From the NCBI GenBank assembly GCA_027494015.1, contig JAOSJP010000001.1:372001-436000 (forward strand): DNA of 64,000 bases. Reading direction: 5' to 3'. Positions 55,421-63,999 of this stretch are shown piece by piece. This DNA is from Anaerolineae bacterium. Lineage in GTDB: Bacteria; Chloroflexota; Anaerolineae; Aggregatilineales; Aggregatilineaceae. Made by a program: the position numbers and the translations under genes. How positions within the stretch are numbered: position 1 is the stretch's first letter; every line of letters begins with the position of its first letter. The notes beneath the pieces are model-generated. The model was not told where the DNA came from and searched no databases. It worked only from the letters and a program-made list of their open reading frames with translations.

Positions 55421-55743
55421 GTCTGCTCGAAATGCTCCACGTCCAGGACAAAGACCGTTGCGCCGCCCACTTCCACTTCGACGAACGCGCCCATCATGGC
55501 CGCCGATTCGACCAGATTCGGCCCGGCGGGAATCAGGCGGGTGCGCCGCTCGCAGGTCTGCTGCAAGATGGCGATCACAGCGTCAACGTTGGCATCTTCA
55601 ACGCCGCAGAGGAGCGTTGTGTTGCCCACGCTGAAGAAGCCGCCCGTGCTGGCGACGCGGGTGACACGATAGCCGCCCTCGTTGAGCGCCTTGATGGTGC
55701 GCTCGGCGTCCTGATCCTGAACAACCGCAATGATCAGCTTCAT
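55417..55743 (-). CDS. PII-like cyclic-di-AMP receptor family protein (DUF970), long copy
   Basis: 108 residues: MKLIIAVVQDQDAERTIKALNEGGYRVTRVASTGGFFSVGNTTLLCGVED, then a PII-like T-loop region, then GGATVFVLDVEHFEQ. The GNTTLL loop is kept, the usual ligand-site motif of DarA/PstA. AGGAG lies 10 bases before the ATG and the promoter at 55770 serves both genes. No cyclic-di-AMP synthase is in the window. Confidence 0.88.
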   Translation of the reverse strand: MKLIIAVVQDQDAERTIKALNEGGYRVTRVASTGGFFSVGNTTLLCGVEDANVDAVIAILQQTCERRTRLIPAGPNLVESAAMMGAFVEVEVGGATVFVLDVEHFEQT

Positions 55744-55769
55744 GAGATAAACACTCCTGTTAGCTTCGC

Positions 55770-55799
55770 ACTATAACACAGAACACACCTCTGAGGCAA
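55770..55799 (-). promoter_or_regulatory. Promoter of the PII-like gene pair
   Basis: On the reverse strand TTGCCT (55799-55794), 18-bp spacer, TATAGT (55775-55770), 26 bases before the start. Confidence 0.65.
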
Positions 55800-55903
55800 T
55801 GTTTGACGGGCGGGGCAGGGCAATTGCAGCAGGCGCTCGCCGCCAGACCTGCGGACTCTTCGGAAACTTCGGAAGTCTGTTCCGTCCCGCCCGCGCGAGT
55901 TGA

Positions 55904-55931
55904 TTGACTTTGCGCTCAGAATCCCTACAAT
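55904..55931 (+). promoter_or_regulatory. Candidate promoter upstream of the tail-anchored pair
   Basis: TTGACT (55904-55909), 16-bp spacer, TACAAT (55926-55931). It would leave a leader of about 280 nt (to 56215) in which no gene is seen; the palindromic half site AAACTTCGGAAGTCTG lies just upstream. Confidence 0.6.
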
Positions 55932-56215
55932 GGAGATCATAAGGTGGGAATTGAGTTTAGTTCAGGTTGTGAATCAGTATGATACCTCTGTCTTGAGACT
56001 GCGAATAGTGGCGGGCAATCTGGGGGGCTTCATCAGCATCCCACCGACAGCAGCATCGGGGTTTGCGGAGTGCCGGTCGGCTCTGCCCAGCCGGGCCGCC
56101 GCATCGTCTGTGTGACGGGCTGTTGCAGGCGACAGATTGGCTTCTTGCGGATGACGGGCGGTGTGGCGGGCACCGCACGCTACAGAGTGCCCCATAATGA
56201 GCGGGTCTTAGGTCA

Positions 56216-56722
56216 ATGGTCTCTTTTCGCTGGCTCCTCTCTCGCATAACTCGAACGTCCTCGGCGTCGTCGGCGCGCGAGCGCCTGCTCAGCGATGGCG
56301 CGATGCACGCCAGCCGTGCGCGGCGGGTTGCCACTGCTCACCAGTCTGCTCTGCAGAGCATTCCTGTCTCAGGCAGCGTTGCGGAGGCCGCCGAGGGCGT
56401 CACGTTGTCGGAGGAAGCTCTGCCACCGTCCGAGCAGCGGCGGCGTCTCATTCAGATCGCCGCGTCCTACGAGGGGCACTATCTGGCCGCAGTGGAATTC
56501 GTCGCTGAGCGCAGCATGACTGTGGGCACGATCAGACCCGTGCGATCGGCAGCGGGTCGCCCGGAGGTAGAGCGCGAGATCTGTGTGGATTCGCGCGGCG
56601 ATGTCAGCATATCGCCGTCATGTCGCCGCGCGGCGCCGCCCTCAGCGCTCCCGCTGGGGCGGCTGGCAGCATGGCTGGCGGCGCTGCTGACCGCGCTTGG
56701 CGTGGCCGCTTATTTGCTCTGA
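56216..56722 (+). CDS. Hypothetical protein with C-terminal membrane anchor
   Basis: 168 residues. No signal peptide; residues 1-145 are hydrophilic, Arg/Ser/Ala-rich and poor in recognisable motifs. The only hydrophobic segment is at the very end (PLGRLAAWLAALLTALGVAAYLL), a tail-anchor layout. The next gene is built the same way. Coding support is moderate: the frame is open and matches its neighbour, but there is no homology to lean on. The ribosome-binding site is weak. Confidence 0.5.
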   Translation: MVSFRWLLSRITRTSSASSARERLLSDGAMHASRARRVATAHQSALQSIPVSGSVAEAAEGVTLSEEALPPSEQRRRLIQIAASYEGHYLAAVEFVAERSMTVGTIRPVRSAAGRPEVEREICVDSRGDVSISPSCRRAAPPSALPLGRLAAWLAALLTALGVAAYLL

Positions 56723-56754
56723 TCCTGCTGCTGCGGAAAGGACTCGAAAGGATC

Positions 56755-57279
56755 ATGTCCGACGCCAGTCGTTCCGTTCCAGGCCACCGCCGGGGCACCC
56801 CTGCCTGGCCGCCCTATGTGGCGCGGACCGACGACGAAGACGGCGTGTTCGCGGCAGACTCGCGCCACGAAGCTGCGGTGGGCCAGACAGCGATCATCAC
56901 CTGGCAGCCCCAGCCCGGAACCAGCCGCGAACGGCTGCGCGCCGGGCCGTCCGCAGTGCCGCGCCAGAGGCCGGGCCGTCCTTGCAGCGAGAAGACTGAC
57001 TGCCACGATGCCCAACCGCGCGACGGCTTTTCCAGCCGCATCCCTTTTGACGGCGAGGTGCTCTTCGCCGATATTGATCCTGCTGCGCGACAGGCTCTCA
57101 GTCACCGACCGATCATTGCCCTGACGGTGAACGCGCTGGGCTACCACCTGTTCATCAGCCACGCAGCGCGCCGCGCCCTGGGCAGGCTGGCGCTGATCGG
57201 GCTGGGGGTGTTGCTTGCGCTGCTATGGGGCGATTTGACCGATGTGGCTGAGCTTTTGCTGGGCGTTTTCGTGCACTAG
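56755..57279 (+). CDS. Hypothetical tail-anchored protein
   Basis: 174 residues from the ATG at 56755 (AAAGGA upstream; the longer frame overlaps the previous gene). After a polar region without known motifs (residues 1-110) comes FSSRIPFDGEVLFADIDPAARQALSHRPIIALTVNALGYHLFISHA and a final membrane helix GRLALIGLGVLLALLWG. The layout parallels the preceding gene; the two may be paralogous or act together. Function not known. Confidence 0.55.
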   Translation: MSDASRSVPGHRRGTPAWPPYVARTDDEDGVFAADSRHEAAVGQTAIITWQPQPGTSRERLRAGPSAVPRQRPGRPCSEKTDCHDAQPRDGFSSRIPFDGEVLFADIDPAARQALSHRPIIALTVNALGYHLFISHAARRALGRLALIGLGVLLALLWGDLTDVAELLLGVFVH

Positions 57280-57397
57280 CCCCAATTTCGGGCCTATGCT
57301 AGAGTAAGGGCGCATTCATTCAAACTATCCTGACCGGCGCACTACACCCTGCACCGCAGCACGCATTCCGGTGTCGCAAAGAATGGAACGGGGTAGC

Positions 57398-59071
57398 ATG
57401 ACACAAGCGGTAACCATTGTCTTCATCAACTATGCGAATGCCGACGAGGCGCTGGCCCTGCGCCTCTACGACGATCTGCATAAGCTGGGCGTCACCGCGT
57501 GGATTGATCGTCGCGACATCACCAACGGCCAACACTGGAACCAGGCGATCACCCGCGCGCTGCACGGTGCAACGCACATGCTGCTGGTCTGGTCCCGCCA
57601 TGCCGAGGAGTCGCGCGAAGTAGAGAGCGAGTGGATTCACTTCGCCAAGCTCAATAAGCCAATCGTGATCGCGCAGCTTGACGGGACGCCGGCGCATTAC
57701 CAGCTTGAGAATGCCACGTCGGTGGATTTCAGCCGCGACTACGCGGGCGCGCTGCGCCAACTGCTGTCTCATCTCAAGTCGCCGCTGCGCGATCCGCAGG
57801 CGGCGCTGCTGCTCTTTGAGCAGGGCAACGCGGCGTTTGACAGCTTCGACTACACCAACGCCATCAAAGCCTACAGCCGCTCGCTGAGCCTCGATCCGAC
57901 CAACGCGGCCACGTATTTCAGCCGGGGCATGTGCTACCACAAGCTGGGGCACTACGAGCGCGCGCTGGAAGATTACGCCGAAGCGATCCGGCTCGACGCC
58001 TCCAATTACGAGGCGCACTACAACCAGGGGCTGCTCCTGCGTATCCAGGGCAAGCACGCCCGCGCGCTCGTCGCCTTCTCCGAAGCGATCCGTTACGCGC
58101 CCAACACGGCTGCTCCGTACTACGACCGCGGGCTGACTTTCGAGTTGCTCGGCAAGCCCGGCGAGGCGGTGGCCGATTACACGCGCGCCATCGAACTCGA
58201 CGCGGACGGGACACCCGCGCACGGGATGCGCGGCGCGATCTTCTATTCGCAGGGCAAGTACGAGGACGCGCTCAAAGACCTGCACCGCGCCATTCTGCTC
58301 AACCCCGCCGATGCGTGGAGCTACCTGCTGCGCGGGCAGACGTACCAGGCGCTGGGCCGCGAGCAGGACGCGCTCAAGGATTACATTCAGGCTATCCGCC
58401 TGGACGACACGCTGGCCGAAGCCTACCGCGGGCGCGGCATCATCTACAGCGCGTTGGGCAGTTTTGGCCCGTCCATCGAAGACCTCAACCAGGCGCTGCG
58501 CCTCAATCCGGCAGACGGCGTGGCCCAGCTTGCGCGCGGCGACACCTACTACGCGATGGGCAATTACGAGCGCGCTCTGGCCGATTACGACGAAGCGGTG
58601 CGCCTGATGCCCGACAACCCGTCGGCTTACCACAACCGGGGCGTGACGCGCCACGCGCTCGGCCAGCTTGAAGAGGCGATTGCTGATTACAACCGCGCCG
58701 TGCAGCTCAAGCCGGACTTCGCCCTGGCGTTCTTCAATCGCGGCAATGCCCATTACGAGCTGGGGCGTCTGAACGCGGCCCTGGCCGATTTCGACCAGGC
58801 TATTGCCCTGGACCCCAACGATCCCGCCACCTACCACAATCGTGGCATTGCCTACAAGCAGCTTGGCATGTTCGATGAAGCGATCTTCGACTTCACCTAC
58901 GTGCTGCACCTGGACCCGAATTACGCCGAAGCCTATTTCAACCGACACCTGACCTACCTACAGCGCGGCGCGCCCGGCGACGACCGTCTGGCCCGCCGCG
59001 ACATGGACCGCTACCGGAGGCTGCTCCAGCGCCGCCCCACCGACAGCAGCAAGCCGACCTCGGACGAATAG
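57398..59071 (+). CDS. TIR domain protein with TPR repeats
   Basis: 557 residues from the ATG at 57398. The TIR domain (1-130) has the pattern VFINYANADEALALRLYDDLHKLGVTAWIDRRDI, MLLVWSRHAEESREVESEWIHFAKLNKPIV; Glu78 is in the position of the catalytic Glu of NAD-cleaving TIRs. About eleven TPR repeats follow from about 150 (AAFDSFDYTNAIKAYSRSLSLDPTNA and so on) to the C-terminus, without a nucleotide-binding module. TIR-TPR proteins act in signalling or antiphage defence in some bacteria. Here the neighbours give no defence context, so the role is open. Cytoplasmic. Confidence 0.9.
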   Translation: MTQAVTIVFINYANADEALALRLYDDLHKLGVTAWIDRRDITNGQHWNQAITRALHGATHMLLVWSRHAEESREVESEWIHFAKLNKPIVIAQLDGTPAHYQLENATSVDFSRDYAGALRQLLSHLKSPLRDPQAALLLFEQGNAAFDSFDYTNAIKAYSRSLSLDPTNAATYFSRGMCYHKLGHYERALEDYAEAIRLDASNYEAHYNQGLLLRIQGKHARALVAFSEAIRYAPNTAAPYYDRGLTFELLGKPGEAVADYTRAIELDADGTPAHGMRGAIFYSQGKYEDALKDLHRAILLNPADAWSYLLRGQTYQALGREQDALKDYIQAIRLDDTLAEAYRGRGIIYSALGSFGPSIEDLNQALRLNPADGVAQLARGDTYYAMGNYERALADYDEAVRLMPDNPSAYHNRGVTRHALGQLEEAIADYNRAVQLKPDFALAFFNRGNAHYELGRLNAALADFDQAIALDPNDPATYHNRGIAYKQLGMFDEAIFDFTYVLHLDPNYAEAYFNRHLTYLQRGAPGDDRLARRDMDRYRRLLQRRPTDSSKPTSDE

Positions 59072-59095
59072 CTAGGCGGGACTGCGCGCCACACA

Positions 59096-59127
59096 CACGG
59101 CCTCGCCGCGCCAACGGCGGGGCCGTG
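59096..59127 (+). terminator. Hairpin after the TIR-TPR gene
   Basis: CACGGCC-T-CGCCG / CGGCG-G-GGCCGTG with a 6-base loop. No T-tract, so it may be a weak terminator or a stability element. Confidence 0.4.
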
Positions 59128-59187
59128 TTCGTGAACTCACCGCAGCGACAGATAGACCACTGCTCGCCGCCCCCAGGAGTTAAACAC

Positions 59188-60381
59188 ATGGTTGCCGAAA
59201 ACCCGCTCACGCCCATCCTGCAAGCGTTTGTCCAGCCCTGGCACGATGCCCTCGCCAACCCTGCCGCTGCGCAGGAGCGCCTGCTTCAGCAGCTTGTGGG
59301 CATCTATGCGCAGACGGAGTACGGGCGGCAGCACGGCGCGGAGCGCGTCGGATCGCTGGACGACTACCGCGCGGCCTTTCCCGTGCGCACCTACGCCGAT
59401 TACGAGCCGATCCTGCGCCGGGTGATGGCCGGCGAGACGCACGCGCTGCTCGAAGCGGAGCCGCTCGGCTGGGCCATGACGCGCGGGACGACCGGCCAGA
59501 GCAAGTACATCCCCATGACGCCGCGCGACCTGGAGCAGCGCCACAACGCCGCGCGCGCAGTCATCCAGTACGTGCTGCACAGCGGGCGCTACGACATCCT
59601 CACCGGCGCTAATCTCAATCTGAGCTTCCCCAGCGTGGTGGGCAGCATGGACGTCGGCGGGCGGCGCATCGAGTACGGTTACGCCACCGGCATCTACGTC
59701 AAGCACGTCGCCGCGCGCACGCCGATCCGCACCATTCCCAGCCAGGAAGCGATTGACGCCCTCGGCGGCGACACCGGCAAGGCCGCCTGGGACGCGCGCT
59801 TTCAGCTTGCTTATGAGAGCGCCAGAGAGCAGAACATGACCATTCTGGGAGGGGCCGCGCAGGTCGCCATCAAGTTTGGGCGCTGGCTGCGCAAAACGCA
59901 CGGCATCTACCCGAAAGACGTGTGGACGCTGGGCGTGCTCTCGCTGGGCAGCGCGCCGGGGATCAACAGCACCTACCGCCCGCGCCTGCTCGGCTACTAC
60001 GGGCACCAGGCGGGCATTGTCGAGATCTACGGGGCGACGGAAGGCATGTTCGGCCAGCAGCGCGACGACGTGCGCCGCTGGGTGCCGAATTACGACCTGT
60101 ACGTCTTCGAGGTGGAGACTCGGCGGGGCATCAAGATGCTGCACGAGATGAAGCCGGGCGAGACGGGCAGCCTGATCGTCAGCACGCCCGTGCTGCCGCG
60201 CTACAAGATTCTCGATCTCGTTCGCGCCTTCGACCCGCCCTACTTCCTGTGCATCGGGCGCGACCGCCCCTGGACGCGCGGAGTCTACTGGCTGCGCCGC
60301 GCCATCGAGCTGGACTTCTGGCGGGGCCGCGCCCTCAACCCTCCAGCCGAGCTAGAGAGGGGACTTAACTGGCTGGCGTGA
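59188..60381 (+). CDS. GH3-like adenylate-forming protein lacking a C-terminal domain
   Basis: 397 residues; the ATG at 59188 follows CAGGAGT. It matches the GH3 (auxin-responsive) family of acyl-adenylating enzymes: TEYGRQHGAERVGSLDDYRAAFPVRTYADYEPILRRV, the ATP loop MTRGTTGQSKYIP, and IYGATEGMFGQQ. GH3 proteins usually run to about 500-600 residues, with a C-terminal domain that closes over the active site; here the chain ends soon after ILDLVRAFDPPYFLCIGRDRPW. A GD-type motif is replaced by LD. It may be a one-step adenylating enzyme, or inactive. Acyl substrate unknown. Confidence 0.8.
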   Translation: MVAENPLTPILQAFVQPWHDALANPAAAQERLLQQLVGIYAQTEYGRQHGAERVGSLDDYRAAFPVRTYADYEPILRRVMAGETHALLEAEPLGWAMTRGTTGQSKYIPMTPRDLEQRHNAARAVIQYVLHSGRYDILTGANLNLSFPSVVGSMDVGGRRIEYGYATGIYVKHVAARTPIRTIPSQEAIDALGGDTGKAAWDARFQLAYESAREQNMTILGGAAQVAIKFGRWLRKTHGIYPKDVWTLGVLSLGSAPGINSTYRPRLLGYYGHQAGIVEIYGATEGMFGQQRDDVRRWVPNYDLYVFEVETRRGIKMLHEMKPGETGSLIVSTPVLPRYKILDLVRAFDPPYFLCIGRDRPWTRGVYWLRRAIELDFWRGRALNPPAELERGLNWLA

Positions 60382-60469
60382 CACCTTCCCCCTCTCTGGC
60401 TCTGGCGGGGAGGGGCCCTGGACGCTCCCGCCAGACGCCCTGACGATGCGCTTGGGGCGAGCTGCCCCG

Positions 60470-62029
60470 TCACTCGAACAGGCGATTGACCAACAGGCTG
60501 ACGCCGATTCCAATCAGGATCAGCGGCCACAGGGAGCCAAAGCCAACGCCCATGCCCAGCCCGACCATGAGCAGGACAGTGCCCAGCATCAGCCGCGCGC
60601 CGGGCTTGGCGCGGTATTCCGGGATGATCATGCGCGCCGCCACTTCGATGAACAGCAACGCGCCGGCCCCGGCGAAGATCCAGCCCCAGGTGTGGCTCAG
60701 CCCCAGCAGCAGCACGATCCCGGCCCACAGCACGGCCCCGCCCCACGTCAGTTGGCTGAGGCGGTCGCCGGGGCCGATGTCGCCCCAGAACTCGCCCTTC
60801 TCGACGTTGACTTCGCGGCCCTTCTCGCGGGTTTTTTCGTCGCTCTTCTCCTGGCTATCTTGTTCCTTCTCGCGATCCTTTTCCTCTTCCTTTTCGCCCT
60901 GCGGCTCGCGGCGACGGGCCTCGCGCTTGGCTTTCCGCTTGGGCTTGGGCACGGCCTCCTCGTCCAAGCCCTCCGCGCCAGCGTATTCGCTCTCCGGGAG
61001 AATGCGCGACGCACCGCCGACGCCCGTCGGGACGCGCTCCGCAGCGGGCAGCTGATGCCGTGCCTCCTCGTCGAGCGCCCCGGCAGGTGCGCCGAGTGCG
61101 GCGGCCAGGGCGTCGTAGACGGCGCTCACCGACTGGTAGCGCTGGGCGGGGTCTTTTTCCAGGCAGCGCAGGATGACCGCTTCGGCGGCGCTGCTGAGGG
61201 CCGGTTTGAGCTGGCGCGGCGGCGTCGGCCTGAGGTGCAGGTGCTCGTAGACGATGCGCATGGCCGTCGTCGTGCCCACCGCGTCTGGACTATCCCCCGT
61301 GAAGGGAAGCTGCCCGGTGAGCATCTGGTAGAGCACGATCCCCAGCGCGTAGACATCGGTCGTCACCGTCACCTGTCCGGCCATGATCTGCTCCGGCGAC
61401 ATATAGTGCGGCGTGCCCACTGTCGTATCTACCGTCAGCGTGCTGGCGTCGCTGAGGATGCGCGCGATGCCGAAGTCGGTGATGTACAGCTTGTTGCTGT
61501 CGTCGAGCAGGATGTTCGCCGGCTTGAGGTCGCGGTGAACGATCCCTTCCTGGTGGGCGAAATGCAGGGCAGCGGCCAGCGGTTTCAGGTAGGTCAGCGT
61601 CTCGCCCGGCGTCAGAGGACGCCCCAGCCGGCGTAGCTCCGTTTGCAGCGTGCGCCCGGAGATGTGGTCGGTGAGGATGAAAACGGTATCGCCGCTTTCG
61701 ACAATGTCATAGTAGCGCACGATGTGCGGGTGCTGGAGGCGTTCCAGGACGTGCGCCTCGCGCCGGAAGCGGGCCAGGAACGTTGGCTCGTGCGCGATGT
61801 CGCTGCGCAGCACTTTGGCGGCCAGAGTCGCGCGGCGGTGCTCGTCAAAGACGCGATAGACGCGGGCGAAGGTTCCCTCGCCCATCAGCGCCTCGAACCG
61901 GTAGCGCCCGGCCAGCGTCTGGCCCAGCAGATCGGCGCTGCCCCCTGGCGACGGCGCCGCGCTGCGCGCCTGGGCGTCAGGGTCGTGCTCCGGCTCCATC
62001 TCAGGCTGCGGCTTGCGCTCATGCGCCAT
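60470..62029 (-). CDS. Ser/Thr protein kinase with C-terminal membrane domain
   Basis: 519 residues. The ATG at 62029 is chosen because a GGGGG site precedes it by 7 bases. After an acidic/polar start comes a full kinase domain (about 42-310): glycine loop MGEGTFARVY, Lys72 in LAAKVL, IVHRDLKPANILLDD, ITDFGIARIL, GTPHYMSPEQI and SDVYALGIVLY-like TDVYALGIVLYQML. A charged Lys/Glu linker (about 350-420) leads to four membrane helices (GGAVLWAGIVLLLGL to SLWPLILIGIGVSLLV). No PASTA domain. A membrane-bound Hanks-type kinase; the target is unknown. Confidence 0.92.
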   Translation of the reverse strand: MAHERKPQPEMEPEHDPDAQARSAAPSPGGSADLLGQTLAGRYRFEALMGEGTFARVYRVFDEHRRATLAAKVLRSDIAHEPTFLARFRREAHVLERLQHPHIVRYYDIVESGDTVFILTDHISGRTLQTELRRLGRPLTPGETLTYLKPLAAALHFAHQEGIVHRDLKPANILLDDSNKLYITDFGIARILSDASTLTVDTTVGTPHYMSPEQIMAGQVTVTTDVYALGIVLYQMLTGQLPFTGDSPDAVGTTTAMRIVYEHLHLRPTPPRQLKPALSSAAEAVILRCLEKDPAQRYQSVSAVYDALAAALGAPAGALDEEARHQLPAAERVPTGVGGASRILPESEYAGAEGLDEEAVPKPKRKAKREARRREPQGEKEEEKDREKEQDSQEKSDEKTREKGREVNVEKGEFWGDIGPGDRLSQLTWGGAVLWAGIVLLLGLSHTWGWIFAGAGALLFIEVAARMIIPEYRAKPGARLMLGTVLLMVGLGMGVGFGSLWPLILIGIGVSLLVNRLFE

Positions 62030-62132
62030 AGAATCGCCCCCTGTTTTCACAGCGTGGATCGCGCTATCTCATTATGTCTCCAAGCGCCCTCCCCTGGCAA
62101 CTGGTGCTGTGGACGCCCCCAGACACAGCGAA

Positions 62133-62158
62133 GGGGCGCGCCGCTTGTGGCACGCCCC
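62133..62158 (-). terminator. Hairpin after the PD40-SH3 gene
   Basis: On the reverse strand GGGGCGTGCC (62158-62149), 6-base loop, GGCGCGCCCC (62142-62133), one mismatch, followed by TTCG. The T-tract is poor. Confidence 0.4.
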
Positions 62159-62212
62159 TCCCGTTCTGCTTGCTGCTGTTCGCGCGGTCGCCTTCCGACC
62201 ACCATCAGGCGC

Positions 62213-63307
62213 TTACCCCACGACGATGGTGATGTAGCGGTTGTCTTCGACGCCATCCACGCGGATCACGCGCAGGTTGTACGTGGTGGTCGCGCCTGGG
62301 CAGACCTGCGTCGAACCCCAGCCGACCACGCCCGTGCCCTGGAAGTACACTTCGCGGATGCCCTCCACGCGCCACGAGAGCACTGCGCATTGCCCCGGCG
62401 CGATGGTCGTCTTGTCCGCCCAGAACTCGATGATCACCTGCGGAGCAGCGGTCGCCGCCAGCGTTGGCGTGGCGGTGGGCGGCGGCGCGATGAACTGCAC
62501 GTTGAGCACCGGCACAGTTGACAGGTCAATGTTGAGCGTCACGAGCGGGCGGTACACCCAGCCAACGACGCCGTTGGGAAGCTGCACCTGTATCCACGAG
62601 TTGTCGAAGTAGCGGCCCAGAATCTTCAGCGGCGTGTCGCGGTTCACTTTGGTCAGGATGGAGGCCCCTTCGCCAGGGTTGGCGCGCACGTTGAGCGTCG
62701 CCGCGTTGACGACTCCGTCGGGCAGGCTGGGCGTCGCCGTGACAACGATCGCCTGCGTCGCTGCAGGTCCAGGAGCCACAGTGCCGGGCGCTGCAGGGCC
62801 TTCAGCGACCGTGCCTGGCCCGCGCTCGTCGGCAGCGTCGTTGGTGAGCTGCCGGACGGTCGCCCCGTTCGCCGAGATCAGGTACAGGTCCCACTGCCCG
62901 TTCACATCGGACACGTAGACGATGTTCAGTCCATCGGGCTGCCAGCGCGGCTGCCGGTCCTCGGCCATGTTGTTGGTCAGCTTGACCAGGTCGGTGCCGT
63001 CGGCATTCATGACGTACAGCTCGTAGTCCCCGTCGCGATCGGAGGCGAAGACAATCTGCTCGCCCTCCGGTGACCACTGCGGCTCCACGTCGTTGCCGGG
63101 GTCATTGGTCAGTTGCGTGGTCAGCCCGGTCTGCGGGTCCAGCGCATAGATTTCATAGTTCCCGGATCGATCGGATGCAAACACGACCAACCCCGGGCCG
63201 GAATCGCCTTGTGCCAGCGCCGCGACGCCTTGCAGAGCCGCAAACGCGACTCCGGCCAGCGCGAAAGCCAGCACCGCAGTCAGCAACAATCGTCCTGTCT
63301 TGATCAT
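62213..63307 (-). CDS. Secreted PD40 repeat protein with SH3-like and Ig-like domains
   Basis: 364 residues from the ATG at 63307 (GAGGGA upstream). A signal peptide (LLLTAVLAFALAGVAFAALQ). Three to four PD40 blades at about 38-160 (FASDRSGNYEIYALDPQTG, EPQWSPEGEQIVFASDRDGDYELYVMNADG, QPRWQPDGLNIVYVSDVNG) are followed by a Pro/Ala linker, a bacterial SH3-like domain (VVNAATLNVRANPGEGASILTKVNRDTPLKILG) and a C-terminal beta domain with two Cys (PGQCAVLSWRVEG...VCPGATTTYNLRV). It probably binds cell wall or a surface ligand. The PD40 domain is too short to be a full TolB. Confidence 0.85.
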   Translation of the reverse strand: MIKTGRLLLTAVLAFALAGVAFAALQGVAALAQGDSGPGLVVFASDRSGNYEIYALDPQTGLTTQLTNDPGNDVEPQWSPEGEQIVFASDRDGDYELYVMNADGTDLVKLTNNMAEDRQPRWQPDGLNIVYVSDVNGQWDLYLISANGATVRQLTNDAADERGPGTVAEGPAAPGTVAPGPAATQAIVVTATPSLPDGVVNAATLNVRANPGEGASILTKVNRDTPLKILGRYFDNSWIQVQLPNGVVGWVYRPLVTLNIDLSTVPVLNVQFIAPPPTATPTLAATAAPQVIIEFWADKTTIAPGQCAVLSWRVEGIREVYFQGTGVVGWGSTQVCPGATTTYNLRVIRVDGVEDNRYITIVVG

Positions 63308-63477
63308 GGTTCTTCCCTCGCTCCACCGTCTCGCGGCTGCCCGGATCGGGCGGCCTAGCCCATGCCCTGATTCTACCTGCTCCGAGGGCAGAAAGCATCC
63401 TGCGGCGCGCAACGATTGCCCACTTTTCGGGATACGCCAGGCTGTCGCTCGGTGCGATGCTCAGCGTCCGCAGTCTG

Positions 63478-63999
63478 TCAGGCGAGATCGCCCACGAAGA
63501 CGGTCATCAGGTCGTTGACGTTGGTGTTGGTCGGCCCCGTCACCAGCAGATCGCCGGCGCCCTCCAGGAAATGGTAGGCGTCATTGGCGGCCAGCGCCCC
63601 AAAAGCTGAATGCCCGGCGGCCTCGCCGCGCGCCACGGTCGCCCCGTCCACCAGCCCCCCGGCGGCGTCGGTCGGGCCGTCGCTGCCGTCGGTGGCCAGG
63701 CTCGCGATCAGAACGCTTTCCATGCCCTGGATAGCCAGCGCGGACGCCAGGGCAAGCTCCTGGTTGCGCCCGCCTTTGCCCGCGCCGCGCACGGTGACGG
63801 TCGTCTCGCCGCCCAGGAGCAGGCATGCCGGCGCGGGCAGCGGGCGGCCATGCGCGACGATTTCCCTGGCGAGCGCGGCCAGCACCCGCCCCACTTCGCG
63901 CGCTTCGCCTTCCACGTAAGTGGAGAGCAGCAGCGTGTTGAAGCCGAGCGCCCGCGCGCGCGCCTCCGCCGCCTCTGCCGCCAGCGCATTGTCGGCCAC
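63478..63999 (-). CDS. Glycerate 2-kinase family protein (MOFRL domain), 5' part outside window
   Basis: Only the C-terminal 173 codons are present; the reading frame enters from beyond position 64000. LLLGGETTVTVRGAGKGGRNQELALASALAI and ASLATDGSDGPTDAAGGLVDGATVARG are the MOFRL hallmarks of the type-2 glycerate kinase (GckA/TtuD) family, which makes 2-phosphoglycerate from glycerate. DAYHFLEGAGDLLVTGPTNTNVNDLMTVFVG is the usual C-terminus. Confidence 0.92.
   Translation of the reverse strand: MADNALAAEAAEARARALGFNTLLLSTYVEGEAREVGRVLAALAREIVAHGRPLPAPACLLLGGETTVTVRGAGKGGRNQELALASALAIQGMESVLIASLATDGSDGPTDAAGGLVDGATVARGEAAGHSAFGALAANDAYHFLEGAGDLLVTGPTNTNVNDLMTVFVGDLA

Noticed and set aside
57398..60381. 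Thoeris-type or other known TIR defence system
   Set aside because: No ThsA-like, SIR2, STAND or cyclic-nucleotide effector gene is adjacent. The link is kept only as a hypothesis in the findings.
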